Below, piece after piece: positions 45,416 through 58,099 of a DNA stretch of 64,000 nt. Source of the DNA: Archegozetes longisetosus (Eukaryota; Arthropoda; Arachnida; Sarcoptiformes; Trhypochthoniidae). Within the stretch, counting starts at the first letter, position 1, and every line of letters begins with the position of its first letter. A program made the position numbers and the translations under genes. The stretch is from assembly GCA_018873245.2 (NCBI GenBank), contig JAEMBT020000009.1, forward strand, positions 9,279,288-9,343,287, read 5' to 3'. The notes beneath the pieces are model-generated. The model did no database searches. It saw nothing but the letters and a program-made list of their open reading frames with translations, and was not told the DNA's origin.

Positions 45416-48400
45416 ATGACAATGATATTTCCGTCTTTGACAATAAAATTGATAGCAGTATCGATTATAATAATACAAAGAGAACTCATACATAAAAGTG
45501 TTGAGAATCGGATAATATGGTATGATAGCTATGATTTTATAGTTATCGGCGCCGGTTCTGCAGGAGCTGTAGTAGCCATGAGATTGACTGAAACCGAAAA
45601 TGTCAAAGTATTACTTCTTGAAGCTGGAGGACCACAGAGTGCGATAACTGATATTCCACAAGCGGCTCCATATTTGCTGAACTCGAAATATGACTGGAAG
45701 TATAAAACAATTCCACAACAATTTATGGGTTTATCATATATTGATAGACGTGTGCCTGAACCAAGAGGTAAAGTGATTGGTGGCACTTCTTCTATCAATG
45801 CTATGAACTATAACAGAGGAAACAAAAGAGATTTTGATAACTGGGCCGAAACCTATGGTGCGATCGGTTGGAATTATAGCGAGGTGTTGCCTTATTTTAT
45901 CAAATCTGAAATTAATAGTGATATCAGGATTGTTAACGAAAATCCTAGATATCACGGAACTAAAGGACCAATTGGTGTATCTTCTCCTCAAAATCCGGAT
46001 CCTATTTTATTAGTGTATCAAAAAGTAATCAATAATTTAGGGATAAATACTACAGATGTAAACGGTCCACAACAATTGGGAACAAGAATTATGCAGTCAA
46101 CTATAAAGGATGGCTTAAGATCTAGTACAGGAAACGCTTATATCGATCCCAATCCACATCCTCATAATTTACATATTTTAACAAAATCTTTTGTCTTAAA
46201 AATATTGTTCAAAAACTCGAGTGAAGGAATAACTGCTCATGGAGTTGAGTTTATGAAAAACGGTCGAAATTATACTGTCAAGGCAAACAAAGAAGTAATC
46301 TTATCTGCGGGTAAATAAGTGTTGATTGTCCTACTTTTTAAGTATATGTCTAGTCTCCGATAATAGATGTTCATAGAATAGAAAAATGAGCTACTTTAAT
46401 ACAGTTTGGTACTGTTACTAATGAACAATTGATTAAATAATTGAGGAATATGTGAGGGGAGAGAATAACCTATAAGCAGTGATGCAAATGCACGCGCTAA
46501 CGCTTGGCAAATTGGAGACGCTTAAACTCGCTCTCGGAATCATGCTTGAGAATGGGCCATGAGAACGCATGAATTTCATTGTTTAAGTGAGATTCGAAAG
46601 CTTACGTATTTCCCTAAAATTGACAATGTCTTCTAAAATTTTATATTGAATATTTTTGTTAATACACCTCAGTCCAAAGAAGTCGAAAATTATAATTATT
46701 CATATTTTTATTTAAAGTTGTTCAAATTCAGTTATAACAAGCTTGAGTTATGAATAACACTCTCAATAATGTTTTTATCAACAACTCTGGTATTTAATTC
46801 GCTTTCTTCGAGCTTAAATAGAGAGTTGAAGTCGGCTCGGCATAGACGCGAAAATGTCTCCATATCGTGTACTGTACACAGCTTATCCCATACATCTCCA
46901 ATTTTTCAGTTCTTATTACTCAATTAAATATTTGATAATCTGCCAGATACTGATTGAAACGGCTTCATATGATCATAAAATGTTCTCAAGGGTATCCCAG
47001 TCAGTTGGTTAAGTTTTTAAACTGATTTGATGCCACATTCATACAGAACTGGCAGAAGATTTGGGTTATCAAATTGCGTTGCCATATGGTCTCGCGCGAA
47101 CTCAAATTTTAGAACTAAACGGAATACTACGCACTTATCAATCAATGATAAGTATAAAAAACCTTTTCTTGGTTTGAAAATTCATTAAAAATTATAAAGT
47201 ATAAAAAGCGCAATACTAATCTATTTAAATTTAATATTTTCCGAGTTTTTTTGGACTGAGATGTATGTATTAATTGTACTCATAATACTTAAAAACTTTG
47301 TTTTTATTACGGACAGCATGCAATTTCAGCACTAATCATATTTTAAAAACTTTGAAGGTGCTCAATATTAATATTCGGGCTTGTTGAAGCTTTCATAAGT
47401 TAATTAACAACTCGTACTCTGAAACAAAACATAAATAAATTAGCGTTGACTAAATATTGATAGGTGGGAACGTGAGTACAATTTGAAATTATTTCCAAAG
47501 AATCTTAGTGAATGTTATGCCAATAATGAATTGGTGCTATAGAATCTAGCTTTTATTGAAATCGAACTGACGTAAAATCAAGTCTCACCTAACCTAACCT
47601 GATAAATTATTCCTCAAGGTTAAGATGGACACCCTCACGAATATCTTAGGTGAAGATTTCACGAGATCTTGAAGAATTATTTATTCATACAATTTATTCA
47701 AGACATTTATTTTAATGATTATGCATTTTAATGATTAAATAATATAAATTATATTAATTTTCCCATTATTTATATCATTCGATCAGTTAAAGTTTAAAGA
47801 AATTTAAATCTCAATAATTTTTATACATTATTTTTACTGAAACTAACTTCAGCCCATTAAAAACGATAACTTTGATTAATTACCGATCAATTTAAATTTT
47901 TAAAATCTGTAATTTCATTAGCAAAACAAATCAACAGGTCTTAAACGCTCTTCATTCACACTTGGGATCATAAGCTTGCGTTAATGATTGTGCTATATGA
48001 AATTTTTACGCTCGCGCCTAGGGTCTAGCTCTTAAAACTAACATTTTAATCTCTGCCTTAAAGTATTTGAAACTTAAGATTATAAAATTAGTGAGAAACT
48101 CTTGAATAATCAGCATGAGTGTAACTATTTTAAAATTCTTAAAAATTACATCGACTCAAATGATCTGAAATTAATAAGCTTGCTTCATCTGCCGACCTCA
48201 TGAATTTTATTTTTCTGAAATATCAGAACATTCGTCCATTTACTATACAAATTCGATTCATAATTAAAGTTTCATGTTTAGTGCTTATAGCTTGCCAGTG
48301 TCAAAAATTAAATTTAGGAACTATTTCCATTGTCACGTGTGAAATGAGCTGCATCAAAATGGTTTCTCTTCTTTTATTATTTCAACATTTGCTTTACACT

Positions 48401-49355
48401 AATTATCAAGACTGAATTAAAATTTTTATCAAAAGGTGCCATAAGTTCTCCTCAAATACTAATGCTATCAGGAGTTGGACCGAAAGATCACCTAAAAGAA
48501 TTGGGAATAGCATTGATAGCAGACCTTCCAGTTGGTGATAATCTGAAAGATCATCCAATTCTAGCAATTTATTCCATAATTAGAAATGAAAGTTTAGTCA
48601 ACACTGCTCCCGAACTAAATGTCGATCAATTATACGAACTTTATACCAATAAATCTGGACCTTTATCTCAAAATTCGATTTCATTCACATATCATAGCAC
48701 TGAAAGTAACTCAGATAATGAATGGCCAAACACTTGCTTATTTACATTCGTTCAAAAGTTCAGCACAAACTTAACTGAAGCAGTCTCTCCATATGGATCT
48801 GACATAAGTGAATGGAAAGAATATTTCAGACAGTTTTTGGGCCAAACTTGTTTAGTTTCGGAACCATTTCTAGCTAGAGTTCGAAGTAATGGTTCCATTC
48901 GATTGTCTTCGACTAATCCTTTCGAGCATCCATTAATTGATCCTAAATTCCTGTCAAATCCTCGGGACTTAGAAGATGCTGTAGAACTAACGAAATTTCT
49001 GTTCTTTATTTTGCAAAACACTTCGTTTGCGGAACAAGTGATTCTTCCTTCGAAACCTATTCCCGGATGTGTTTATTGTATTAATCAACCACTTTATGAA
49101 TGCAATTCTTATATTCGATGCATTTATAGACGAATTGGGAGATCAACTTATCATCCGATAGGCACTTGTCGAATGGGATCTATTCATAGAAATGATGTTG
49201 TAGTCAATGAGAGGCTTAAAGTTAAAGGTATTTCAAGACTTCGTGTTATCGATGCCTCAATAATGCCTGAACTGATTAATGCGAATACAAATGCAGCCAC
49301 GATTATGATCGGCGAATATGGCTCTCAAATGATTAAACAAGACTATGGTCTCTAA
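45416..49355 (+). CDS. GMC oxidoreductase A (FAD-dependent, 604 aa)
   Basis: Exon 1 is 45416-46310 and exon 2 is 48436-49355, joined in phase 1 across a 2,125-bp GT-AG intron. Residues 5-20 are hydrophobic, a likely signal or anchor. The FAD-binding loop GAGSAGAVVAMRL starts at residue 45. GMC signature 1 is GKVIGGTSSINAMNYNRG and signature 2 is GAISSPQILMLSGVGP, which spans the splice. The catalytic His is predicted at 538 in YHPIGTCRMG, and the second active-site position is Asn582 in NANTNAAT, where His or Asn is usual. Arthropod GMC enzymes oxidise sugars, ecdysteroids and other alcohols; the substrate here is unknown. A second in-frame ATG at 45422 corresponds to gene B's start. A Tc1-like insertion partly explains the long intron. 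Confidence 0.92.
46665..47263. mobile_element. Deleted Tc1-like element in the GMC A intron
   Basis: A 599-bp element is flanked by TA, with inverted ends CACCTCAGTCCAAAGAAGTC and CATCTCAGTCCAAAAAAACT. On the minus strand, about 46820-47050, decayed transposase text such as IWQIIKYLIE and IFASMPSRLQ matches the C-terminal part of Tc1 transposases. It is absent from the paralogous intron of GMC B. Confidence 0.65.
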
Positions 49356-49821
49356 ATTCTAATCGACTTTCTAAGAAACAATACAACCCAGATTTTCAAG
49401 CCTTATACTATAATAACTTGTAGTGAAAGATTATTTAATATTTTTCTAATAATTATAGTTTTAAATTGATTTTATTCCTCGAAAATTACCGAAATCTCGA
49501 AATCCATTCATCGATTGCTAAATCTGTAGATGTGATGTAACTATATTAATAAGAAATAAATTGATTACACTTTTGCACGTTCAACAAATAGAAAATTATT
49601 TATTATTTCTATTAATTCGAATAAATTGCGTACAACGCTCTCACATTTTACTTAAAATAGACGTTTAATTGAATAATACAAATTTTAAAAACTCATCATA
49701 TCTTGCTTAAAAAGTCTTCAAATTTCAAAGATTACTGATTAAAAACATCTAATAGGATTTAAATAAACAATTTTTATTAAACGGCGGAAAATAAGTTTTT
49801 ACTTGCTTGCATTTTTACTTA
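49356..49821. other. 3' flank of GMC gene A
   Basis: About 350 bp aligns with the flank after GMC B (57106-57450), including an AATAAATTGATTACAC block at 49555 and 57308 that likely contains the shared polyadenylation signal. Confidence 0.5.
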
Positions 49822-50898
49822 AAAGACAAAGGCGGTAGATGAAAAAACATGTAGCAATTTTAATTTTAATTTGCCCAGATATAAAGCATATAAAATGATA
49901 TATAATTAAGCAAAAATTTTAAAAATCGGCGCATTATTTAAAAAGTTATGGACAAATAAAATATTATGGAAATTCTTACAGTTTGACAATATATACATAC
50001 TATAAGACATATATACAACAAAAGTATGAGTTTTAATCTATTGTTGGTAACATTGTAGAGATATCAGGGTAAATTGTAAGGTGCTCAACACGATTTTCAA
50101 TGTGATCTTGATCACGCTGGTCACTGTCAAGCTTTTCATTATCATGATGGTCAATAATGATGGATACAAATTAGTTGTAATAGGTAGTGACACGTTCACA
50201 TTTGAAGTATTATCACCTTTGAACTTTTTAGCAAAGTTTCTACAATTTCCACAAATTAAATCACCTTTGTTAATCAGTGTTGAATCCATTGATTTTCTTT
50301 TATTTGTTAATATTATCGGCTTCACAGTATTTAATTTAGTCACTAAATCATTTTCGTTGACGCGTCTTACATCACGTCTTATAATACTATCCAACCGGAC
50401 AGTGCAACAAGCACAATATTTATATCTTAAATTAGGTAAATGTGACATTTGTTCGGACATTTCTATTTTTATAAGTTGTACTTGTTACCAAAAGAAACCC
50501 AAAGCAGACTCTTCAAAAATTAAAACTAGACTATTAGTGCTTTAATTTAACACCAAGAAACGTTTGGTTTTTATTGGTATCATATGACAATAGTCATTTG
50601 AAATTTACAAACACAATTTTCCGTTACTAAAAAATTATTTATATAAACATTTTAATGTGTTCTTAAAAGCTGTTAATTATAGTTATAATTTGGTGAAGAT
50701 AGAATTAAAATATCTCATTTCGTTATCCTGTAATATTAGTTTGAAATTTGACTCAAAAAATGATCTACCTCTAGTATCCTGTAATAGCTTATATTACAAT
50801 ATATACATATTTATGCATCAATAACATCCTGTATTAGTATGGGAATGTTTATAATTAAATTGTCTAACATAATTTTCATATGCCGCCTTTGTCTTTGC
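49822..50898. mobile_element. Candidate DNA element with inverted ends and a Cys-rich ORF
   Basis: The left end carries AAAGACAAAGGCGGTAGATG and the right end its inverse with few differences (CATATGCCGCCTTTGTCTTT). Inside is the ORF at 50038-50460. No target duplication was verified. The family was not recognised. Confidence 0.4.
50038..50460 (-). CDS. Hypothetical 140-aa protein with paired cysteines
   Basis: ATG at 50460 gives 140 aa. Cysteine pairs in YKYCACCTVRLD and, 50 residues later, GDLICGNCRNFAKKF could bind one zinc ion, as in DNA-binding domains of transposon or host regulators. The region between them is basic. The last 40 residues turn hydrophobic and may be read-through past an exon end. 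It sits inside a possible inverted-repeat element. The opposite strand is also open, but its reading shows no domain. Confidence 0.35.
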   Translation of the reverse strand: MSEQMSHLPNLRYKYCACCTVRLDSIIRRDVRRVNENDLVTKLNTVKPIILTNKRKSMDSTLINKGDLICGNCRNFAKKFKGDNTSNVNVSLPITTNLYPSLLTIMIMKSLTVTSVIKITLKIVLSTLQFTLISLQCYQQ

Positions 50899-51786
50899 GT
50901 TTTGAACTCGTGCATGCTGATTCTAATACTTCAGAGTTTTAATACTTAACCTTAAATATTTAGCTGTAATCCTTATAATCATAAACTTATTCAGCGACAT
51001 ATTTATCTCAGAAATTGGAATTCAAACTATTCTATGAAGATTTCAAGACCTTTGAACAATTTCTCGTAATAATTTGTACAATGATTTTCTTAACTTCTTA
51101 TCTTTAGATTTAAAAAAATTAAATCACGAGTAACCTTAGTTAATTCTAATAAAATCACTCTTCGCTTATTAGAAAAGATTATTCTAGTTTTTAACATACT
51201 GAAACTTTAGTTTGAAATCAATCTAAAAAACTTTAAATCCTGTTAATATTGAATTACAACAGTAATGACAACATTAGTTGATGTTTTGCGCTCTTATATA
51301 TAGTATAATTTTGAGAAAAACACAAATAATACATGCTCATTTCCATGTTCATTTCAAGAAGTTTTTGTGTTTTTAAGAACATTTTTAGAAATTAGAACGT
51401 GCTTATAATCTGCCGTTCAATTATTATATAAAAATGTATACAAATAAGATATTTCTTATATATTTGATTATTATTAACATCATTTCTTTAAGAAACTTTG
51501 TCAATTCAAAGGTGAGCACCACCGGAAACTAATGGCCCGCGTAAAGACCAAAGCCCAAAAATCTTCGAACTATGATGCAGATTTTATTATTAGAATGAAC
51601 TTTCGATTAATATCGAATTGTATTTGAAAAATTATGAAATGGTTATTTTTTTGACAAATAAGTTTTGCATTTTTTTGTTTCTACATAATACAGGGCTATT
51701 TTTAAATAACCGGACAGGCGCTCCTCCTACTATTAATCAATTAGTCAATGATAGGTTAATAGTATTGATGTTTTATATATATTTTG

Positions 51787-52512
51787 GGTATCAGGACAAA
51801 AGGGCGTAGACAAAAAAGTGCAGGATATGAGGGCGCAGAGACAAAAAATGGGATTTTGCAATACTTTTTAAAAATTAATAAATTTCATTTTTATTTATTC
51901 AAAATGTGATAATATATATTCAAAAAAACTACAATAAATTTTAAAATTCGAATTTTAGAAATTTTAATTTTGGAAAAGTTTGTATTTAGTGGAAAAGTTA
52001 AGTTAAGTTAAGTTAAGTTAAGTTAAGTTAAGTTAAAGTTGAGCTAATTTAAAGTTTAGTCCAGAATCGGAAAAATGCAGGCCCATTAGTGTTTCTCTAA
52101 AGGCCAAATTAATGGTCTTATTATTGAGTACTTGGGCTCCATGCGTTTTTTTGCACCAATTTTACGCACTTCTCAGCCCCTGAGCAGTATAGGTGATTCT
52201 GGAAGTTTAGTATTAAGTAATTTATTTATTATTATGAAATATAAAAGTAAGTATAAAAACATAAATTAATATAAATATATCATTTATTATTAAAAACAGT
52301 ACATTAAACAAGTTCTTACTTTTGAAATCCAAGTAAATTAATAAAAGGCATATCACAATATATAAGAATAAAAACCACAACTAAGATCACAATAAAATCA
52401 CGATAAATAAATGTAAACAATCAGTGAATATAATGATAATAATCACTTTAACCTTAGGTCATGCGCCCTTTTGTTTCACGCCTTTATGTCTGCGCCCTTA
52501 TGCCCATAAACC
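51787..52512. mobile_element. Inner non-autonomous element with 9-bp target duplication
   Basis: The ends are inverted relatives (GGTATCAGGACAAAAGGGCG and GGTTTATGGGCATAAGGGCG) and the element is flanked by a perfect 9-bp direct repeat, TATATTTTG (51778-51786 and 52513-52521). Nine-base duplications are typical of Mutator-type elements. The interior is non-coding and holds a pentanucleotide microsatellite. Confidence 0.6.
51994..52036. repeat. (AAGTT)n microsatellite
   Basis: About eight perfect copies of a five-base unit (TTAAG in another register). It differs from the arthropod telomere unit TTAGG. Confidence 0.9.
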
Positions 52513-52756
52513 TATATTTTGTACGGGGTGTACTTGAAAAAGTGAATATTTTTACTAATAAAATTAAGATAAATATAAATCTTTTGTTTTGGTAAATAAA
52601 ATAATGATATATGTTAATCTTTGTTTAATAAATTGAGGATTAAACAAAGGATTAAAACAGAAATATGCACATCTGTAATTATGCACGCTTGTTGTAAAGC
52701 AATAAACAGGGTATAAATTTAGTCGTAAAATTTTTCTATTTTAAAAGATCACCCTG

Positions 52757-54234
52757 TACTCAATAAATATATATAAGGAATGAGTTAAGCCAATCATATC
52801 GTTCTCGTACGTCCAGGTATATAAAAACAGTCCTGTATATTATCAAGATATTATTTAGCATAATATATGATACTATATTCACTATTTTCAAATAGTACTT
52901 TATATCGCTATCTTTATTATTAAAGAAATGATGAAATACCTTTTACATTCAGAATGATGTGTTTTATTGAATGAATTTTTACCTTCCAATATATCACAGT
53001 AATTATTTGTGAGTACACACCAACCGCTTTACAACGATTCTACATAGACACAACCCTTTATCAATTCACATATAAATCCGTGTTGTTCATACTGATAAAC
53101 AAACATTTAACATTTGACATGAGATTAGTGACATGAGAAATTTTGACCTTAAAATTCCCGGGGTTATTTCATTCTTTACAAATACTAGCAGAAAATGCCT
53201 ATACTTTTGTAAATGTTCTTTTGAATAGCTCAGGACAGCTTAATTAATATTATCACAACGTTAGTGTCCTAAAGCGATCACTAGTTAGGTTAGGCAAATT
53301 TTCTAATATCTCATCATATTCAAGATTCAGAAACTTTTTCTATCTAGACTTTGGTCTTCCAGGACAGTTAACAAATGATTATTCTCATAAGGGAAGAGAC
53401 TACGGCCTGTTGCTGATTCAGATCACTTATTATGAAAACCATAGCAGGTTTTCATCAAACGCTTAAATAACAGTAAAATATTATTCTCAGTCACATCATT
53501 GGAACTGAATAAAGGACTGTTTTGGTAACCTATACCCAAAAGTAATACGTCGTTTCATCCAGGACATAGAACTGAGTAATTTAATGCCACACTCGACCAT
53601 CTTTTACACAAATGAACAATTTCTTTACGAACTATAAGCTCACAGTCATCGTGTGCAGAGTATGTTCTTGAACACACTCAAAAAATCAATTCTATCAATT
53701 CTAGTTCGACGATATCCAAAAGGACAATCTTTCAACTTAAATTTAGGATCATGGTGAATAAATGTTTTGTATGTTCCATGCCTCATGTTTTAATCTCCTA
53801 GTGAATTTTTTTGGTATGTCGTCTGCATTCTAGATTCATGTTTTACAGAAACATTTCTATTGGGGTTCAATGAACTTATTCAGACCGAAAAATACAAAAC
53901 AAATGTTATCGCAGATCATAAAATCGAGTAATTTTAATTCTAGTTTTGATGAAAATTATTGATCTATTAAAACGCACCAATTTGGCCTAATCTAGTTTAT
54001 TAGTTTAATCACATTCATTATCGAATTTCTTCCATTTATCTCGTTCAATAAATATTTCGATAAATAATCTTGAAAGATAAATATCTGATCGAGTAATTTT
54101 CCGATTTCATGAAGTTATGCAACATTTTCCATATTACTCCTGTTTTGAGATTTATTCTGTTGAAACTTTTCATGAAATGATTTAAGTTAATTCAAATGAT
54201 TAAATGATATTTTATTTAATTTTCTAAATTATTA
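52757..54234. other. Intergenic stretch between the GMC genes
   Basis: No gene or clear element was recognised. Confidence 0.45.
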
Positions 54235-54603
54235 TTAACAATAAACATTTCATATAATCCGTCTACTAGTCCATTGCAATCAACGACAGAAACACATTTT
54301 TAAAACAAGTATCGATCATAGACTACTTATAGATTTCAATTTATTTAGTGCTACAACTATACATCTGATTAATTAATTTATATATCATTGAATACAGAGT
54401 TGATAAATTGAATTTCACTGTAAAAAAAGAAAATACTAATTAGTTCTTTTACCTCTGTTACTAAGAGAAAAATACTTTAATCAAAAGCAGATGTGGTCTA
54501 AAAAGTGGTTTTAAGCATCAAATTGGAACGAATAACTGTTAGAGCGTCTCAGAATTAACTGAATATAGTATTCGTTGGTTAATTTATAACTTCGTTCATA
54601 ACA

Positions 54604-57105
54604 ATGATATTTCCATCTTTGACAATAAAATGGATAACAGTATCGATTATAATACTACAAAGAGAACTCATTCATAAAAGTATTGAGAATAAGAAAAAAT
54701 GGTGTGACAGCTATGATTTTATAGTGATTGGTGCGGGTTCTGCTGGAGCTGTTGTGGCTATGAGATTGACTGAAAACAAAAACATCAAAGTATTACTTCT
54801 TGAAGCTGGAGAACCACAGAGTGTAATAACTGATATTCCACAAGCGTTTCCATATTTGGTGAACTCAGAATATGATTGGAAGTATAAAACAGTTCCACAA
54901 AAATTTATGGGTTTGGCAAATATTGATAAACGTGTGGCTGAAACGAAAGGTAAAGTGATTGGCGGCTCTTCCTCTATCAATAATATGGATTATAACAGAG
55001 GAAACAAAAGAGACTTTGATAACTGGGCCAAAACTTATGATGCAATCGGTTGGAATTATGACAAGGTGTTGCCTTATTTTATTAAAGCTGAAAATAATAG
55101 TGATATCAGGATTGTTAACGAAAATCCTGGATATCACGGAACTAAAGGACCACTTGGTGTATCTTCTCCTCCAAATCCAGATCCTATTCTATTGGTATAT
55201 CAAAAAGTAATCAATAATTTAGGAATAAATACTACAGATGTAAACGGTCCACAACAATTGGGAACAAGAATTATGCAGTCAACTATAAAGGATGGCTTAA
55301 GATCTAGTACAGGAAACGCTTATATCGATCCCAATCCACATCCTCATAATTTACATATTTTAACAAAATCTTTTGTTTTAAAAATATTGTTCAAAAATTG
55401 GCGTAATGGAATAACAGCTTATGGAGTTGAGTTTATGAAAAACGGTCGAAAGTATACTGTTAAGGCGAAGGTAGAGGTAATCTTGTCTGCAGGTAAATAA
55501 GTATTGATTGTTAAACTTCTTAATATATATGCAGTTTCGGATAATAGATGTCCAGAAAGTGGGAAAATAAGTTACTTTGATGCAGTTTAATACCGTTAAT
55601 AATGAACGTTTGATTAAGTTGAGTCATGTGCGATTTTGATTTAATAACTACTGATTGACTTGTGGTCCAAATTTGTTGAACGTTGATTTAGATTTTGTCA
55701 ACATTTTATTTGAATTACAATCACTTATAAAAACATTCCATTTTTACAACATGCGTTCTCTTTGAATAAGTATTGAGTGCTAAACAAGATTCACACCCCT
55801 ATAAAAGTCTTTAATAGATAATTATTTTGATTAAAATAAATTTGACTTCAGAAGAAATCGTGAATAACCAGCATGATTATAATTGATTTGGAATTTTTAA
55901 AAATTTCACTGACTCAGTTGATCTGATATTAAACTCACTTCAATTACCGACCTCACGAAATATCTAAACATTCGTTTGTCCATTTACTATGCAAACTCGA
56001 TTCATGATTAAAGTTCCATGTTCAATACTTTAGCTTATCAGTGCCAAAAATCAATACTTGAGCTTATTTCTATGGTTTCGTGCAAAGTAAATTGCATCAA
56101 AATGACTTTTTATCTTCTCTTATTTCAACATCTATTGTCTGAAACTTTACACTAGTCTTTGATACTAATTTAATATTTTTATCAAAAGGTGCCATAAGTT
56201 CTCCTCAAATACTAATGCTGTCAGGAGTTGGACCGAAAGATCACCTAAAAGAATTGGGAATACCGTTGATAGCAGACCTTCCAGTTGGTGATAATCTGAA
56301 GGATCACCCAATTGTAACACTTTATTCCATAATAAAAAACGGAAGTTTAGTCAATACTCCCCCCGAACTGAATGTCGATCAATTATATGAACTTTATATT
56401 TATAAATCCGGACCTTTATCTCAAGTTCCGGATCTATTAACATATTATAGCACTGGAAATAATTCAGATAAATGGCCGAACACAGCCTTATATGCATTCG
56501 TTATAAAGTTCAGTACAAACTTGACTGAAGCAGTCTCTTCATATGGATCTGACGTAAGTCAATGGAAAGAATATATGACACAATTTTTAGGCCAAAACTG
56601 TTTAGTTTCGGAACCATTTCTAACTAGAGTTAGAAGCCATGGTACCATTCGATTGTCTTCGATCAATCCTTTCGAGCATCCATTAATTGATCCCAAATAT
56701 CTGTCAAATCCTCAAGACTTAGAAAATTTAGTAGGAATAACGAAATTTTTGTTCTTTATTTTGCAAAAGAGTTCGTTTGCAGAACAAGTGATTATTTCTT
56801 CGAAACCTATTCCCGGATGTGTTTACTGTCGCAATAAACCACTTTATGAATGCGATTCTTATATTCGATGCATTTATAGACGAATTGGTAAATCATGTCA
56901 TCATCCAGTAGGCACTTGTCGAATGGGGTCTGTTCATAGAACTGATGTTGTAGTCAATGAGAAGCTTAAAGTTAAAGGCATTTCAAGACTTCGTGTTATC
57001 GATGCTTCAATAATGCCTGAATTGATTAATGCGAACACAAACGCAGCCACGATTATGATCGGCGAATATGGCTCTCAAATGATTAAACAAGACTATGGTC
57101 TCTGA
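54604..57105 (+). CDS. GMC oxidoreductase B (FAD-dependent, 601 aa)
   Basis: Exon 1 is 54604-55492 and exon 2 is 56189-57105, with the same phase-1 splice as gene A but a 696-bp intron. A hydrophobic N-terminus precedes the FAD loop GAGSAGAVVAMRL. Signature 1 is GKVIGGSSSINNMDYNRG and signature 2 is GAISSPQILMLSGVGP. The catalytic His lies in HHPVGTCRMG and the active-site Asn in NANTNAAT. All key residues are kept, so both copies should be active. Exons differ from gene A at roughly a tenth or more of positions, except for a 200-bp tract (about 55195-55396) that is nearly identical. Flanks on both sides also align with gene A, so this is a tandem duplication about 9.2 kb apart. Confidence 0.92.
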
Positions 57106-58099
57106 ATTCTAATCGACCCTCTAAGAAAAAATTTAAAATAAAACCCGGATTTAAGCCTAATACTAAAATAATTTGTACTGAAAAAATATTTTTAACTTTT
57201 CGTATAATTACTTATTTAAATTGAACCTATTTCTCGAAAGTTACCGAAACGTCAAAATCATTCATCGACCGTTAAATCTGTAGATGTGATGTAAACTTAG
57301 AAATAAGAAATAAATTGATTACACGTTTGTGTGTTCAATAAACATAAAATTATTTATTATTTGTTCTAATTTGAAGAAATTGCGTATAACGCTCTCACTT
57401 TCTATTTAATTTTAATATGAATTCTAACAACTGACCACATCTAGCTTTAAAAATCTTCGAATTTCAATAATTATTGATTAAGAAAATTAAATATATAAAT
57501 AAACAATTATTATTATTATTATTATTATTATTAAAGCACTTTAAATCAACAATTATTAGTCATACAACTTATATTTCAATTTTAACACTCGAAAATTTTG
57601 TATTAATCTGACAAAAATTAAAATACAAAGAAAGAACATAATATTCCGAAAATGAAAATTTTGGCCTGAGAATAGGCATTAAATGTAAATTTTTACTGGA
57701 AAGTAATAGTTTTAGGTTAATTAAATCACACCTATAAGTAAAAATATTTTTCTGTTGATTATCGGAATTAGTTTTTAAATTCGTTTATAAGATATTTTTT
57801 CAGAATGTTTTAACGGATCGGAAATACAATGAATTTGAATTCTACCGAAGATTTATCATTATTCGAATAAACCAGGACTTATAGTATTTAAGGGCGCATG
57901 AATGAAGATCAATTTTAATTTTTATTTCATAGTCAGTATGGGTTCTCTAACAGTTGAATTTAGTTTAAGTTCAATTAAACTATGCAATCAGAAAAACCTG
58001 AATTTACTTATAAAGTTCAGTCTCAGGTAATAAATCATGAAAATAATGTAATAAAGAAATAAATTTACATAAACTACAAGCTAATGAAATTTTTTCTGC
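57106..58099. other. Intergenic stretch with (ATT)n repeat
   Basis: It starts with 3' flank shared with GMC A. A perfect ATT trinucleotide repeat of about nine units lies at 57507-57535. No gene was seen. Confidence 0.6.

Larger units (their letters stand above)
51691..52756. mobile_element. Outer element of a nested transposon pair
   Basis: The ends CAGGGCTATTTTTAAATA and CAGGGTGATCTTTTAAAATA (inverted) lie next to TA dinucleotides. Most of its length is the inner element at 51787-52512. The remaining outer part is about 340 bp, non-coding. Confidence 0.45.

Noticed and set aside
51994-52036. (AAGTT)n considered as telomeric repeat
   Set aside because: The unit differs from TTAGG and it lies inside a transposon far from any end.
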